37,960 bases of DNA from an uncultured Erysipelotrichaceae bacterium (GTDB lineage Bacteria; Bacillota_I; Bacilli_A; Erysipelotrichales; Erysipelotrichaceae): positions 1 to 37,960 of the forward strand of contig CACWLH010000015.1 in assembly GCA_902761625.1 (NCBI GenBank), written 5' to 3'. Positions 18,333-26,705 of this stretch are shown here, one piece after another. The notes beneath the pieces are model-generated. The model was not told the origin of the DNA. It did no database searches and saw only the letters and a list, made by a program, of their open reading frames with translations. Numbering within the stretch: the first letter of the stretch is position 1; each line of letters starts with the position of its first letter. The position numbers and the translations under genes were made by a program.

Positions 18333-18992
18333 ATGGCAGAAAAACTGTTATGTCCGTCCATGATGTGTGCCAACTACGGCCATCTGGCAGATGAGGTAAG
18401 AGCGCTGGACAATGCCGGTGTGGACATCTTCCATTGCGATATCATGGACGGCCAGTTCGTACCGAACTTCACAATGGGCGTCATGGATGTGCAGACAGTC
18501 AGAAAGTATACAGACAAACTGGTGGACTGCCATCTGATGATTGAAAACCCGGCTGACAAGGTTGACTGGTTCATCAAGGCAGGAGCGGATATCATCTATA
18601 TCCATCCGGAATCTGAAAGATATGTCGTCAAGACACTTGCGCATATCAAGGAAATGGGAGCGTATGCGGGAATCGCGGTCAATCCGGACACATCCGTGGC
18701 ATCCATTTCGGAGATCCTGAACCTCTGTGACTATGTCATGGTCATGACTGTCAACCCGGGCTTTGCGGGACAGGGATTCATCGATTTCACAAAGAAGAAG
18801 ATTGACCAGCTGGTAAAGCTGAAGGAAGAATACGGCTATAAGCTGATGATCGACGGCCACTGCACGCCAGAGGTAGTCAAAGAGATGAGTGATATGGGCG
18901 TGGATGGATTTATCCTTGGCTCCAGCGCATTGTTCCGCAAGGGAAGAACCTATGAAGAGCTGATCAGAGAGCTCAGGGGTGAACAGGCATGA
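18333..18992 (+). CDS. AlsE-type epimerase (D-allulose-6-phosphate 3-epimerase)
   Basis: A 219-residue TIM-barrel epimerase of the ribulose-phosphate 3-epimerase family. Metal and catalytic residues are present: Ser9 in CPSMMCAN, His34 and Asp36 in FHCDIMDG, His67 in DCHLMI and Asp174 in LMIDGHC. Two motifs separate it from ordinary Rpe. It has MTVNPGFAGQGFI where Rpe has GFGGQ, and IDGHCTPE where Rpe has DGG(I/V). E. coli AlsE has the same kind of changes (GFAGQ; DGSC). AlsE converts D-allulose-6-phosphate to fructose-6-phosphate, the step after RpiB acts on allose-6-phosphate. The gene starts 3 nt after rpiB, and its stop overlaps the next start in ATGA. An ordinary Rpe function remains possible. 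Confidence 0.82.
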   Translation: MAEKLLCPSMMCANYGHLADEVRALDNAGVDIFHCDIMDGQFVPNFTMGVMDVQTVRKYTDKLVDCHLMIENPADKVDWFIKAGADIIYIHPESERYVVKTLAHIKEMGAYAGIAVNPDTSVASISEILNLCDYVMVMTVNPGFAGQGFIDFTKKKIDQLVKLKEEYGYKLMIDGHCTPEVVKEMSDMGVDGFILGSSALFRKGRTYEELIRELRGEQA

Positions 18993-19810
18993 AAACAATC
19001 GGAATGATCGTACCGACAATGGATAACAGCTTCTTCGCTTCACTTGCCCATGCGGTAAGCGCAGAGATGAAGAAGAGCGGATATACAGTGCTGACATGCG
19101 ACAGCCGCAATGACGCGGAGACAGAGAAGGGATATTACACAGTTCTCAGGGAAACAGGCGTCAGCGGTGTGATCAGTGTGTCTGGACTCTCTCGTGTAAC
19201 AGAAGAAACAATTCCTGAATCCATGCCGGTGGTATGGGTTGACAGAGTACCTGAGAGTGAGAAAGAGATTCCCTGGGTTGCCAACGATGATGAAGCGGCG
19301 ATGAAGGAAGCAGCGAAGTATCTGATTGAAAAGGGATGCAAGCATATCCTTCTGATGCCGGGCTATATTGCCGAGCACCAGGAGAATCCCCGTTTATCAG
19401 GCTATAAAAAAGCACTGGAAGAAGCAGGCATTGAATTTGATCCGCTGTATGTGCTCAACAGAACAGGCAAAGGCTCTTCTGAACAGGAGACCGGAGAACT
19501 TGTGATGAACCTGTTAAGGAATGGCACGAAGGTGGACGGCATCATCACATCGAGCGACAGAGCGGCATTCGGGGCGATGAAGGCCCTTGGCAAAGTCGGC
19601 TACTATTCGCCAGAGGATGTACGACTGATCTCGTTTGACAACAGTCCGTATTCGACAATGGCATCTCCTTCGATCACATCCCTGGACAGAAATCCTTCTT
19701 CCCTGGCTGAAAGGGCATGTGCAATTCTCATGGACCTGATTGCCGGAAAAGAAGTTCAGAAAGAAAACATCATCAGTGTTTCCCTTGTGGAACGCGATTC
19801 AACACGCTAA
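18989..19810 (+). CDS. LacI/GalR-type sugar-binding domain without DNA-binding domain
   Basis: A 273-residue protein that is only the effector-binding half of a LacI/GalR regulator. It begins directly with the first strand of the domain (MKTIGMIVPTMDNSFFASLA). It continues through the usual GVSGVISVSG, the GCKHILLMPG region with R-x-x-GYKKALEEAGI, DGIITSSDRAAFGAMKALG and the end RLISFDNSPYSTMASPSITSLDRNP. No HTH or hinge helix precedes it: the start codon overlaps the epimerase stop (ATGA), AGGGGTG is a good ribosome site, and the upstream DNA is the epimerase gene. There is no signal peptide, so it is not a transporter binding protein. It may act as a cytoplasmic sugar sensor or work with a regulator elsewhere. 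Loss of function is not indicated, since the frame is intact within a tight operon. Confidence 0.85.
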   Translation: MKTIGMIVPTMDNSFFASLAHAVSAEMKKSGYTVLTCDSRNDAETEKGYYTVLRETGVSGVISVSGLSRVTEETIPESMPVVWVDRVPESEKEIPWVANDDEAAMKEAAKYLIEKGCKHILLMPGYIAEHQENPRLSGYKKALEEAGIEFDPLYVLNRTGKGSSEQETGELVMNLLRNGTKVDGIITSSDRAAFGAMKALGKVGYYSPEDVRLISFDNSPYSTMASPSITSLDRNPSSLAERACAILMDLIAGKEVQKENIISVSLVERDSTR

Positions 19811-19815
19811 TCTGA

Positions 19816-21318
<1,503 letters not shown>

Positions 21319-21324
21319 TCATCT

Positions 21325-21356
21325 ACAGGCTGTTATGCACGTGCATAACAGCCTGT
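21325..21356 (+). terminator. 32-bp perfect palindrome after the GH1 operon, probable terminator
   Basis: Two 16-nt arms, ACAGGCTGTTATGCAC and GTGCATAACAGCCTGT, meet with no spacer 6 nt after the GH1 stop. As RNA it is a strong hairpin with a loop from the CACGTG centre. The following tract (TATATTAC) is a poor U run, so termination may be partial and the next gene may be read through. Confidence 0.6.
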
Positions 21357-21417
21357 TATATTACATTTCACAATCACTGCTTCCCGAATAGCGGGTAAAG
21401 AAATGGTAGGTTAATTT

Positions 21418-22218
21418 ATGGAATACAAAACATTGAACAACGGAATCCAGATGCCGGCCGTGGGTTTTGGCACATGGGATCTGCGCGCACAGGAATGCGT
21501 GAAATGTGTTGATCAGGCCATCCGCACCGGATACAGGCTGATCGATACCGCCATCATGTATGGCAATGAAGCGGAAGTCGGCGAAGGCATCCGCCGCAGC
21601 GGCATTGAACGTAAGGAACTGTTTGTCACAACCAAGATCAACAGTCCCTATGCCTCTTATGAAAAGACGCTGGCTGCCGTGGATCAGTCTTTGAAGCGGA
21701 TGAATCTGGATTATATCGATCTCATTCTTGTGCATGAGCCGTATCCGCAATACATAGAGATGTACCGGGCGCTCGAAGAAGTCTGCAGACAGAAAAAAGC
21801 CAGAGCGATCGGTGTATCCAATCTGAACCGCAGTCTTTATGAAAAACTGCTGGAAAACTGTGAAATCATTCCAGCCGTCAATCAGGTTGAATGCCATGTA
21901 TATTATCCGCAGCTCAACTACAAAACATTTCTTGCGCAGCATGGCACCGTGATGGAAAGCTGGGCGCCGTTCACCGAAGGCAGACGGAAAATCTTCGATA
22001 ACTCTGTTTTGAAACAGATCGCACAGGAACATGGAAAAACAGCCGGTCAGATCGCTTTGAAATATCTTGTTCAAAACGGCATCATCGTCATTCCGAAAAC
22101 TTCAAAAGAGATGCGGATGAAGGAAAATATTGACCTGTTCAGCTTTGAACTGAATCCGCAGGAAATGAATATGATTGCACAGCTGGATGAAAAGCGTTCA
22201 CTCTTCGGCTGGTATTGA
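21418..22218 (+). CDS. Aldo/keto reductase
   Basis: A 266-residue NADPH-dependent oxidoreductase with the (beta/alpha)8 fold. The catalytic tetrad is complete: Asp43 in RLIDTAIMYGNE, Tyr48 in the same motif, Lys in FVTTKIN and His in LILVHEPYP. The usual Trp after that His (LLHWP) is replaced by Glu. Cofactor-binding segments GVSNLN, AVNQVECH and VIPKTSKEMRMKENIDLF are typical. The start has TAGGT upstream. It follows the GH1 operon after the 32-bp palindrome and is closed by its own terminator. Acting on a released aglycone aldehyde or ketone, or on a sugar, would fit the context. The substrate is not deducible. Confidence 0.9.
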   Translation: MEYKTLNNGIQMPAVGFGTWDLRAQECVKCVDQAIRTGYRLIDTAIMYGNEAEVGEGIRRSGIERKELFVTTKINSPYASYEKTLAAVDQSLKRMNLDYIDLILVHEPYPQYIEMYRALEEVCRQKKARAIGVSNLNRSLYEKLLENCEIIPAVNQVECHVYYPQLNYKTFLAQHGTVMESWAPFTEGRRKIFDNSVLKQIAQEHGKTAGQIALKYLVQNGIIVIPKTSKEMRMKENIDLFSFELNPQEMNMIAQLDEKRSLFGWY

Positions 22219-22279
22219 ACTATTCCTGCCAGAGAAAATTTTCATCAGAATATCTCTGTCTGTACTCTTAATAACCACC

Positions 22280-22301
22280 AGGCCTGAAAAGGCCTTTTTT
22301 T
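22280..22301 (+). terminator. Terminator after the aldo/keto reductase gene
   Basis: Stem AGGCC (22280-22284) with GGCCT (22291-22295), loop TGAAAA, then seven T. Confidence 0.85.
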
Positions 22302-22397
22302 GTTTCAAGATTAACGGACACAGTCTCCATACCGGTTTCACCACAATGGATCAGACATACATGGCAATATGTTTCTGATTGCATACGGTAAGAATTG

Positions 22398-22425
22398 TTT
22401 ACTTTGAAAACCGTCGGAATATAAT
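22398..22425 (+). promoter_or_regulatory. Promoter of the MATE transporter gene
   Basis: TTTACT (22398-22403) and a perfect TATAAT (22420-22425) with 16 bp spacing, 35 nt before the start codon. Confidence 0.65.
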
Positions 22426-22460
22426 AGATATCGTTTTTGAAAAAGAAAAGAGAAAACGAT

Positions 22461-23804
22461 ATGAACAAAGATCTGACTGAAGGAAAAGCTGAGAAAGTAC
22501 TGTGGCAGTTCTGCCTGCCGCTGTTTGGCAGCATCATTTTCCAGCAGCTTTACAATATCGCCGACAGTCTTGTGGCAGGCAAGTTTATCGGTGAAAACGC
22601 CCTTGCGGCGGTGGGCAACAGTTATGAGATCACATTGATCTTCATCGCCTTTGCCTTTGGCTGCAATATCGGCTGTTCCGTGATTGTGTCGACTTTCTTC
22701 GGTGCAAAGAAATACGAAAGAATGAAAGAAGCGGTCTCAACCGCGATGATCGCCAGCGGCGTGTTATGCGCACTGTTGATGGCAATCGGCATTCTGTCCT
22801 GCGGAACACTTCTGAAACTGATCAGAACCCCGCAGGAAATCATGGCTGACTCAAAGCTGTATCTTGATATTTATATGTGGGGACTGCCCTTCATGTTCTT
22901 CTACAACATCTCCAACGGCATCTTCTCAGCCATGGGAGATTCGAAAACACCGTTTTATTTCCTGGCCGCATCTTCTGTCAGTAACATCTTCATGGATATC
23001 TGGTTTGTGGCGGGACTGCACATGGGCGTTGCGGGCGTTGCATGGGCAACATTCATTTGCCAGGGAATCAGCTGTGTCCTCGCTCTCACTGTTGTGATGA
23101 AACGTCTCAAAGATATCAAAACAGCAGAACCGTATCCGCTGTTCTCCTGGAGCACATGCGGCAGTATCGCAAGAATCGCGGTGCCGAGCACCATCCAGCA
23201 AAGCTTCATCTCAATCGGCAATATTATCCTGCAAAGTGTCATCAACGGTTTCGGTCCGGGCGTGATTGCCGGCTATTCGGCAGCCATCAAGCTGAATAAT
23301 CTGGTCATCACATCGTTTACAACCCTGGGCAACGGGGTATCCAATTATGCGGCCCAGAACATCGGCGCGAAAAAACTGAAACGGATTCCGGAAGGCTTCC
23401 GTGCCGGTCTGAAGCTGGTATGGATCTTATCCGCAATTCTCACTTCCTTATATCTGATCGCCGGTAAACAGCTGCTGATGCTGTTTATGAATGAGACAAC
23501 CGGTGAAGCGATGAAAACCGGTCTGACATTTCTGCGCATCGTATCTCCCTTCTACGCAGTCGTTTCCGCAAAGCTTGTGGCTGACGGAATTCTGCGCGGA
23601 GTCGGAAAGATGAACGAATTCATGATTGCCACATTCACGGATCTGATCCTGCGTGTCACACTTGCCATCATCCTGTCAAAGACATCGCTTGGATCCACCG
23701 GTATCTGGTGTTCCTGGCCGATCGGCTGGATCACCGCCACCTTCCTGTCCGTCCTCTTTTACCGCAGAGGACCATGGTTTCAGAAAACAGAACTTCCGCA
23801 ATAA
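22461..23804 (+). CDS. MATE family efflux transporter
   Basis: A 447-residue polytopic membrane protein, the usual length for the MATE family, with about twelve hydrophobic segments in two halves. The N-terminal half shows the Firmicutes pattern LPLFGSIIFQQLYNIADSLV, AGKFIGENALAAVGNSYEIT and GCNIGCSVIVSTFFGAKKYE. The second half repeats it with AVPSTIQQSFISIGNIILQS and GYSAAIKLNNL. It exports drugs or metabolites in exchange for sodium or protons. The ATG at 22461 has only a weak purine-rich site; an earlier ATG in frame overlaps the promoter. It is a single-gene unit with its own promoter and terminator. Confidence 0.93.
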   Translation: MNKDLTEGKAEKVLWQFCLPLFGSIIFQQLYNIADSLVAGKFIGENALAAVGNSYEITLIFIAFAFGCNIGCSVIVSTFFGAKKYERMKEAVSTAMIASGVLCALLMAIGILSCGTLLKLIRTPQEIMADSKLYLDIYMWGLPFMFFYNISNGIFSAMGDSKTPFYFLAASSVSNIFMDIWFVAGLHMGVAGVAWATFICQGISCVLALTVVMKRLKDIKTAEPYPLFSWSTCGSIARIAVPSTIQQSFISIGNIILQSVINGFGPGVIAGYSAAIKLNNLVITSFTTLGNGVSNYAAQNIGAKKLKRIPEGFRAGLKLVWILSAILTSLYLIAGKQLLMLFMNETTGEAMKTGLTFLRIVSPFYAVVSAKLVADGILRGVGKMNEFMIATFTDLILRVTLAIILSKTSLGSTGIWCSWPIGWITATFLSVLFYRRGPWFQKTELPQ

Positions 23805-23816
23805 TTCATGATGTAT

Positions 23817-23840
23817 GCCGGCTGCCATGCCGGCTTTCTT
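23817..23840 (+). terminator. Terminator after the MATE gene
   Basis: GCCGGC (23817-23822) pairs with GCCGGC (23829-23834) around a TGCCAT loop, then TTTCTTT. Confidence 0.8.
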
Positions 23841-23852
23841 TGTGTTCAGAGT

Positions 23853-23885
23853 AAAAGAGCCCTCCGCTGTCCGGAGGGTTCTCTT
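23853..23885 (-). terminator. Terminator of the carbamate kinase gene
   Basis: On the minus strand AAGAG-AA-CCCTCCG pairs with CGGAGGG-CTCTT and runs into TTTTAC. It starts 40 nt past the stop at 23925. Confidence 0.8.
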
Positions 23886-23924
23886 GTCTGATCATTATTT
23901 TCTGTAATTGTGATGATCATCCGC

Positions 23925-24869
23925 TCACGCGAAGGTGATCACTGTTCCCGCTTCTCCCTTCAAAGCTTCCACAGCCTTGTCAAGGGAGGTGATGATCGCT
24001 CTCTTGTCGGGATATCTGCGCACAAAACGCATGGCCGCCTGTACTTTCGGCAGCATACTTCCCGGTGCGAAGTGTCCTTCCTCAATATAGCGTGACGCAT
24101 CTTCAAGAGAGAGATGATCCAGATCAACCTGATCCGGCGTATTGAAATTGAGGGCGACTTTCTCCACTTCGGTCAGAATCATCAATATATCGGCATCAAC
24201 ACCTTCCGCCAGCAGTTCAGCACCTGCGTCCTTATCAATGACAGCAGCCACTCCCTGCAGTTCACCGTTGTTTTTCTGAATGACCGGGATTCCGCCTCCG
24301 CCTACTGATATCGTGATGGTTGTCGGCCACAAGGCGCGGATCGCATCGATCTCAACGATTCTGCGCGGTTTGGGTGAAGGCACCACTCTTCTGTATCCCC
24401 TGCCGGAATCCTCCTTCATGACATAGCCCTTCTCCTCGGCCAGCTTTTCCGCTTCTTCCTTTGTGTAGAATTTGCCGATCGGCTTGGTAGGTTCATTGAA
24501 GGCTGGATCCTTCTTTTCGACCACTGTCTGTGTCACAAGGGAAACCACCGGAATATTGCGGTTTCTTTTGTTGAGGGCATATTTCAGTCCTTCCTGGATA
24601 TGATAGCCGATATATCCCTGGGACATCGCTCCGCACACATCAAAAGGCATCGGCGGGGTGACATCCTTTGACATTTCATAGGACAAAAGAATTCTTCCCA
24701 CCTGAGGACCGTTTCCATGCACAATTCCGATTTCATAACCCATGCACGAGATATCCGCGAGATACTCGCACGTTTTTTTGACGACTTTAAGCTGCGATTC
24801 GGCTGTCGCATCGCTTTTACATGACTGAAGCGCATTGCCGCCCAGCGCTATTACAATTTTCTCTGCCAT
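23925..24869 (-). CDS. arcC: Carbamate kinase
   Basis: Cytoplasmic enzyme of 314 residues making ATP and carbamate (ammonia plus CO2) from carbamoyl phosphate and ADP. Family motifs are complete: MAEKIVIALGGNALQ at the N-terminus, GIVHGNGPQVGRILLSYE, PFDVCGAMSQGYIGYHIQ, ISVGGGGIPVI, GVAAVIDKDAGAELLA, ILMILTEVEKVALNFN and GSMLPKVQAAMRFV. The ATG at 24869 has AGGAG 6 nt upstream; a longer frame reading is not supported. It is alone: no arginine or agmatine deiminase, carbamoyltransferase or antiporter is adjacent, so the source of carbamoyl phosphate must be encoded elsewhere. Confidence 0.96.
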   Translation of the reverse strand: MAEKIVIALGGNALQSCKSDATAESQLKVVKKTCEYLADISCMGYEIGIVHGNGPQVGRILLSYEMSKDVTPPMPFDVCGAMSQGYIGYHIQEGLKYALNKRNRNIPVVSLVTQTVVEKKDPAFNEPTKPIGKFYTKEEAEKLAEEKGYVMKEDSGRGYRRVVPSPKPRRIVEIDAIRALWPTTITISVGGGGIPVIQKNNGELQGVAAVIDKDAGAELLAEGVDADILMILTEVEKVALNFNTPDQVDLDHLSLEDASRYIEEGHFAPGSMLPKVQAAMRFVRRYPDKRAIITSLDKAVEALKGEAGTVITFA

Positions 24870-25021
24870 TGTTGACTCCTGATATTCATAGCATATCACA
24901 ACTATCTGCACGTGATACCCGCCGCATCATGAAAAGAACAGCTTTTTACACTTCGTCAGGATGTCTGTTATGTGTCAGTATGTTCTTATTTTCATGTACC
25001 AGTAAAAAAGACTCCGCTTTT

Positions 25022-25080
25022 GTGACATTTTCCGTTCATATTGGTAAACTATGTTAGTGGAACCGGAATTCAGAATTCCG
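25022..25080 (+). promoter_or_regulatory. capA-like gene promoter and adjacent dyad
   Basis: GTGACA (25022-25027) and TAAACT (25045-25050) with 17 bp spacing. Just downstream is a 17-bp dyad, CGGAATTC-A-GAATTCCG (25064-25080), in the early transcribed region, where it could be a repressor operator or an mRNA hairpin. Confidence 0.5.
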
Positions 25081-25100
25081 TCTGAAAAGAGGAAATCAAA

Positions 25101-26300
25101 ATGGCACGCAGAAAGAAATTGAAGAAAACAGGCAAGATCATCATCGGCGTATTATTGGCGGCCGCATTGATTATCGCCGGTATCTTTATATGGAAAAAAC
25201 CGGATGTGCAGATATTCAAACAGCCGAATACGGCCCAGAAACGCGAAACCGAATCGCCGGTCTATGAAAAGCCCAAGGTGGAGGAAACCTCCTTCTCCCT
25301 GTTCATGGTCGGTGACGGTCTGATCCATGGCGCGGTTTACTATTGGGCTGAGCAGCCTGACGGCACCTATGAATTCAAACCGATGCTGAACAGGATCGGA
25401 GAAATAGCCAGACAGTATGACGTGGCCTATTACAATCAGGAGACAATCCTCGGCGGCACGGAAATGGGATTGAGCTCTTATCCGGTATTCAACTCGCCGC
25501 AGGAATTCGGCATGAATATGATCGAGGAAGGATTTGACCTGGTATCCACCGCAACCAACCATTCCATGGATATGGGTGCGGCCGGTATTGAAAGCCAGTA
25601 CAATTTCTGGAAATCCCATGAGGATCAGATTCTTATGGAAGGCACCAACATGTCATGGGATGAACGGAATGAGATTTCCGTCAGAGAATGCAACGGCATT
25701 TCCTACGCATTCCTTTCATGGACATTCGGCACCAACGGTATTCCCATGCCGGAAGGCCAGGAATATCTGGTCAACAGCTATGACGGTTATGAGGATGAAA
25801 TGCTTGATCAGGTAAGAAGAGCGGATGAAATGGCCGATGTGGTCATCATGGCAATCCACTGGGGAACCGAATATGCCGATTACCCCAATGATCATCAGAT
25901 CTGGCTGGCACAGGAGCTGTCCGATGCCGGATGCGATATCATCATCGGCAACCATCCTCATATGATCCAGCCGGTACAGTGGATCAACGATCATAAGACA
26001 ATCTGTTTCTATGCACTGGGAAACCTGATCAGTGCCCAGTTCGATGATTCACTTGTCGGTATGATGGGAGCGGTAACCGTCAACAAGAGAACCGAAGGAG
26101 ACAAGACGGAAATCACCCTTTCCGATGTCAAAGCGGATCTGCACTGGACATATGGCGAAGTCAACGAATGGAGGGGCATGGAAGTCATTCCCTTTACCCA
26201 GCTCAATGATTCCATCTGTCCTGGCTACCAGGAATTGTACAGCCGTATGTCACAGATCATCACAGCCATGGATGACAGTATTCAGGTAGGCGGATTCTGA
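25101..26300 (+). CDS. CapA-family (PGA_cap metallophosphatase-like) membrane-anchored protein
   Basis: A 399-residue protein with a basic N-terminus, a membrane segment at about 12-30 (IIIGVLLAAALIIAGIFIW) and a long extracytoplasmic domain. The domain is the CapA/PGA_cap calcineurin-like fold: SLFMVGDGLIHGAVY, LVSTATNHSMDMGAAG, VVIMAIHWGTEY, IIIGNHPHMIQPVQ and FYALGNLI are the metal-site blocks in order. CapA is needed for poly-gamma-glutamate capsule synthesis in Bacillus, but most CapA-domain proteins, this one included, are not next to capBC, so that function should not be assumed. The start has AAGAGGA upstream. It is a single-gene unit with a promoter, a dyad and a terminator. Confidence 0.9.
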   Translation: MARRKKLKKTGKIIIGVLLAAALIIAGIFIWKKPDVQIFKQPNTAQKRETESPVYEKPKVEETSFSLFMVGDGLIHGAVYYWAEQPDGTYEFKPMLNRIGEIARQYDVAYYNQETILGGTEMGLSSYPVFNSPQEFGMNMIEEGFDLVSTATNHSMDMGAAGIESQYNFWKSHEDQILMEGTNMSWDERNEISVRECNGISYAFLSWTFGTNGIPMPEGQEYLVNSYDGYEDEMLDQVRRADEMADVVIMAIHWGTEYADYPNDHQIWLAQELSDAGCDIIIGNHPHMIQPVQWINDHKTICFYALGNLISAQFDDSLVGMMGAVTVNKRTEGDKTEITLSDVKADLHWTYGEVNEWRGMEVIPFTQLNDSICPGYQELYSRMSQIITAMDDSIQVGGF

Positions 26301-26329
26301 ATCTGATATTCCAAAACAATGAAATACAG

Positions 26330-26359
26330 CAGGCATTCCAGAGCGGGATGTCTGTTTTT
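26330..26359 (+). terminator. Terminator after the capA-like gene
   Basis: 10-bp stem with wobble pairs, CAGGCATTCC (26330-26339) with GGGATGTCTG (26345-26354), then five T. Confidence 0.8.
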
Positions 26360-26369
26360 GTTCAGACCG

Positions 26370-26406
26370 CAAAAACATAAAGGCAGTCCGCATATGGCAG
26401 ACTGCC
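26370..26406 (-). terminator. Minus-strand terminator belonging to a GH1 relic
   Basis: On the minus strand GGCAGTC (26400-26406) pairs with GACTGCC (26382-26388) and runs into TTTATGTTTTT. The only coding trace in front of it is the GH1 C-terminal fragment ending at 26451. Confidence 0.75.
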
Positions 26407-26450
26407 CTGATGTTGATTCTTCAATTTTTTAAGCTCACGCCTTCATGACT

Positions 26451-26564
26451 TCATCCAAGATCTGTGCCGCCTGAAGCGATCGCCTTCTGATACCAGTAGA
26501 AAGAATCTTTTCTGAATCTGTTCAGAGTACCCTTTCCCTCGTCATCCATATCGACATAAATCAA
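26451..26564 (-). pseudogene. C-terminal fragment of a third GH1 6-phospho-beta-glucosidase
   Basis: The minus strand encodes LIYVDMDDEGKGTLNRFRKD then SFYWYQKAIASGGTDLG and a stop at 26451-26453. This matches the last 37 residues of the GH1 at 19846 ([33 protein letters not shown]). Upstream of 26564 the similarity stops in every frame I read, so the body of the gene is gone. The terminator just downstream is intact. Its sequence differs from both intact GH1 genes, so it is the remnant of a distinct third copy, not a recent partial duplication. Confidence 0.85.
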
Positions 26565-26609
26565 AACTCTCAATCCTGAAAACTCCCCCTTTTACCGCAG
26601 AAAGAGGCA

Positions 26610-26637
26610 TTGCTTGAAAATGATAACCGGTTATATT
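26610..26637 (+). promoter_or_regulatory. Promoter with overlapping palindrome before the GH78-like gene
   Basis: TTGCTT (26610-26615) and TATATT (26632-26637), 16 bp apart. A perfect 12-bp palindrome, ATAACCGGTTAT (26623-26634), fills the spacer and enters the -10. This is a typical repressor-operator position, for example for a LacI-type regulator. Confidence 0.55.
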
Positions 26638-26705
26638 AGCATTTTTCTGAAAGAACCCCATGACTGTATCAGGCAGTCATATACAGCAAGGAGATCATCA
26701 TTCTT

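Noticed and set aside
18333..18992. Ordinary ribulose-5-phosphate 3-epimerase of the pentose phosphate pathway
   Set aside because: Not excluded, but GFAGQ and DGHC replace the Rpe motifs GFGGQ and DGG, and the neighbours are rpiB, a ROK kinase and GH1 genes, not transketolase or cpgA.
18333..19000. A frameshifted HTH for the LacI-like protein
   Set aside because: The DNA before its start is fully used by the epimerase, and no HTH pattern (TIKDVAxxAGVS-like) was seen near the junction in the other frames.
25101..26300. Poly-gamma-glutamate capsule operon
   Set aside because: Only a CapA-domain protein is present; no capB, capC or capE-like gene is adjacent.
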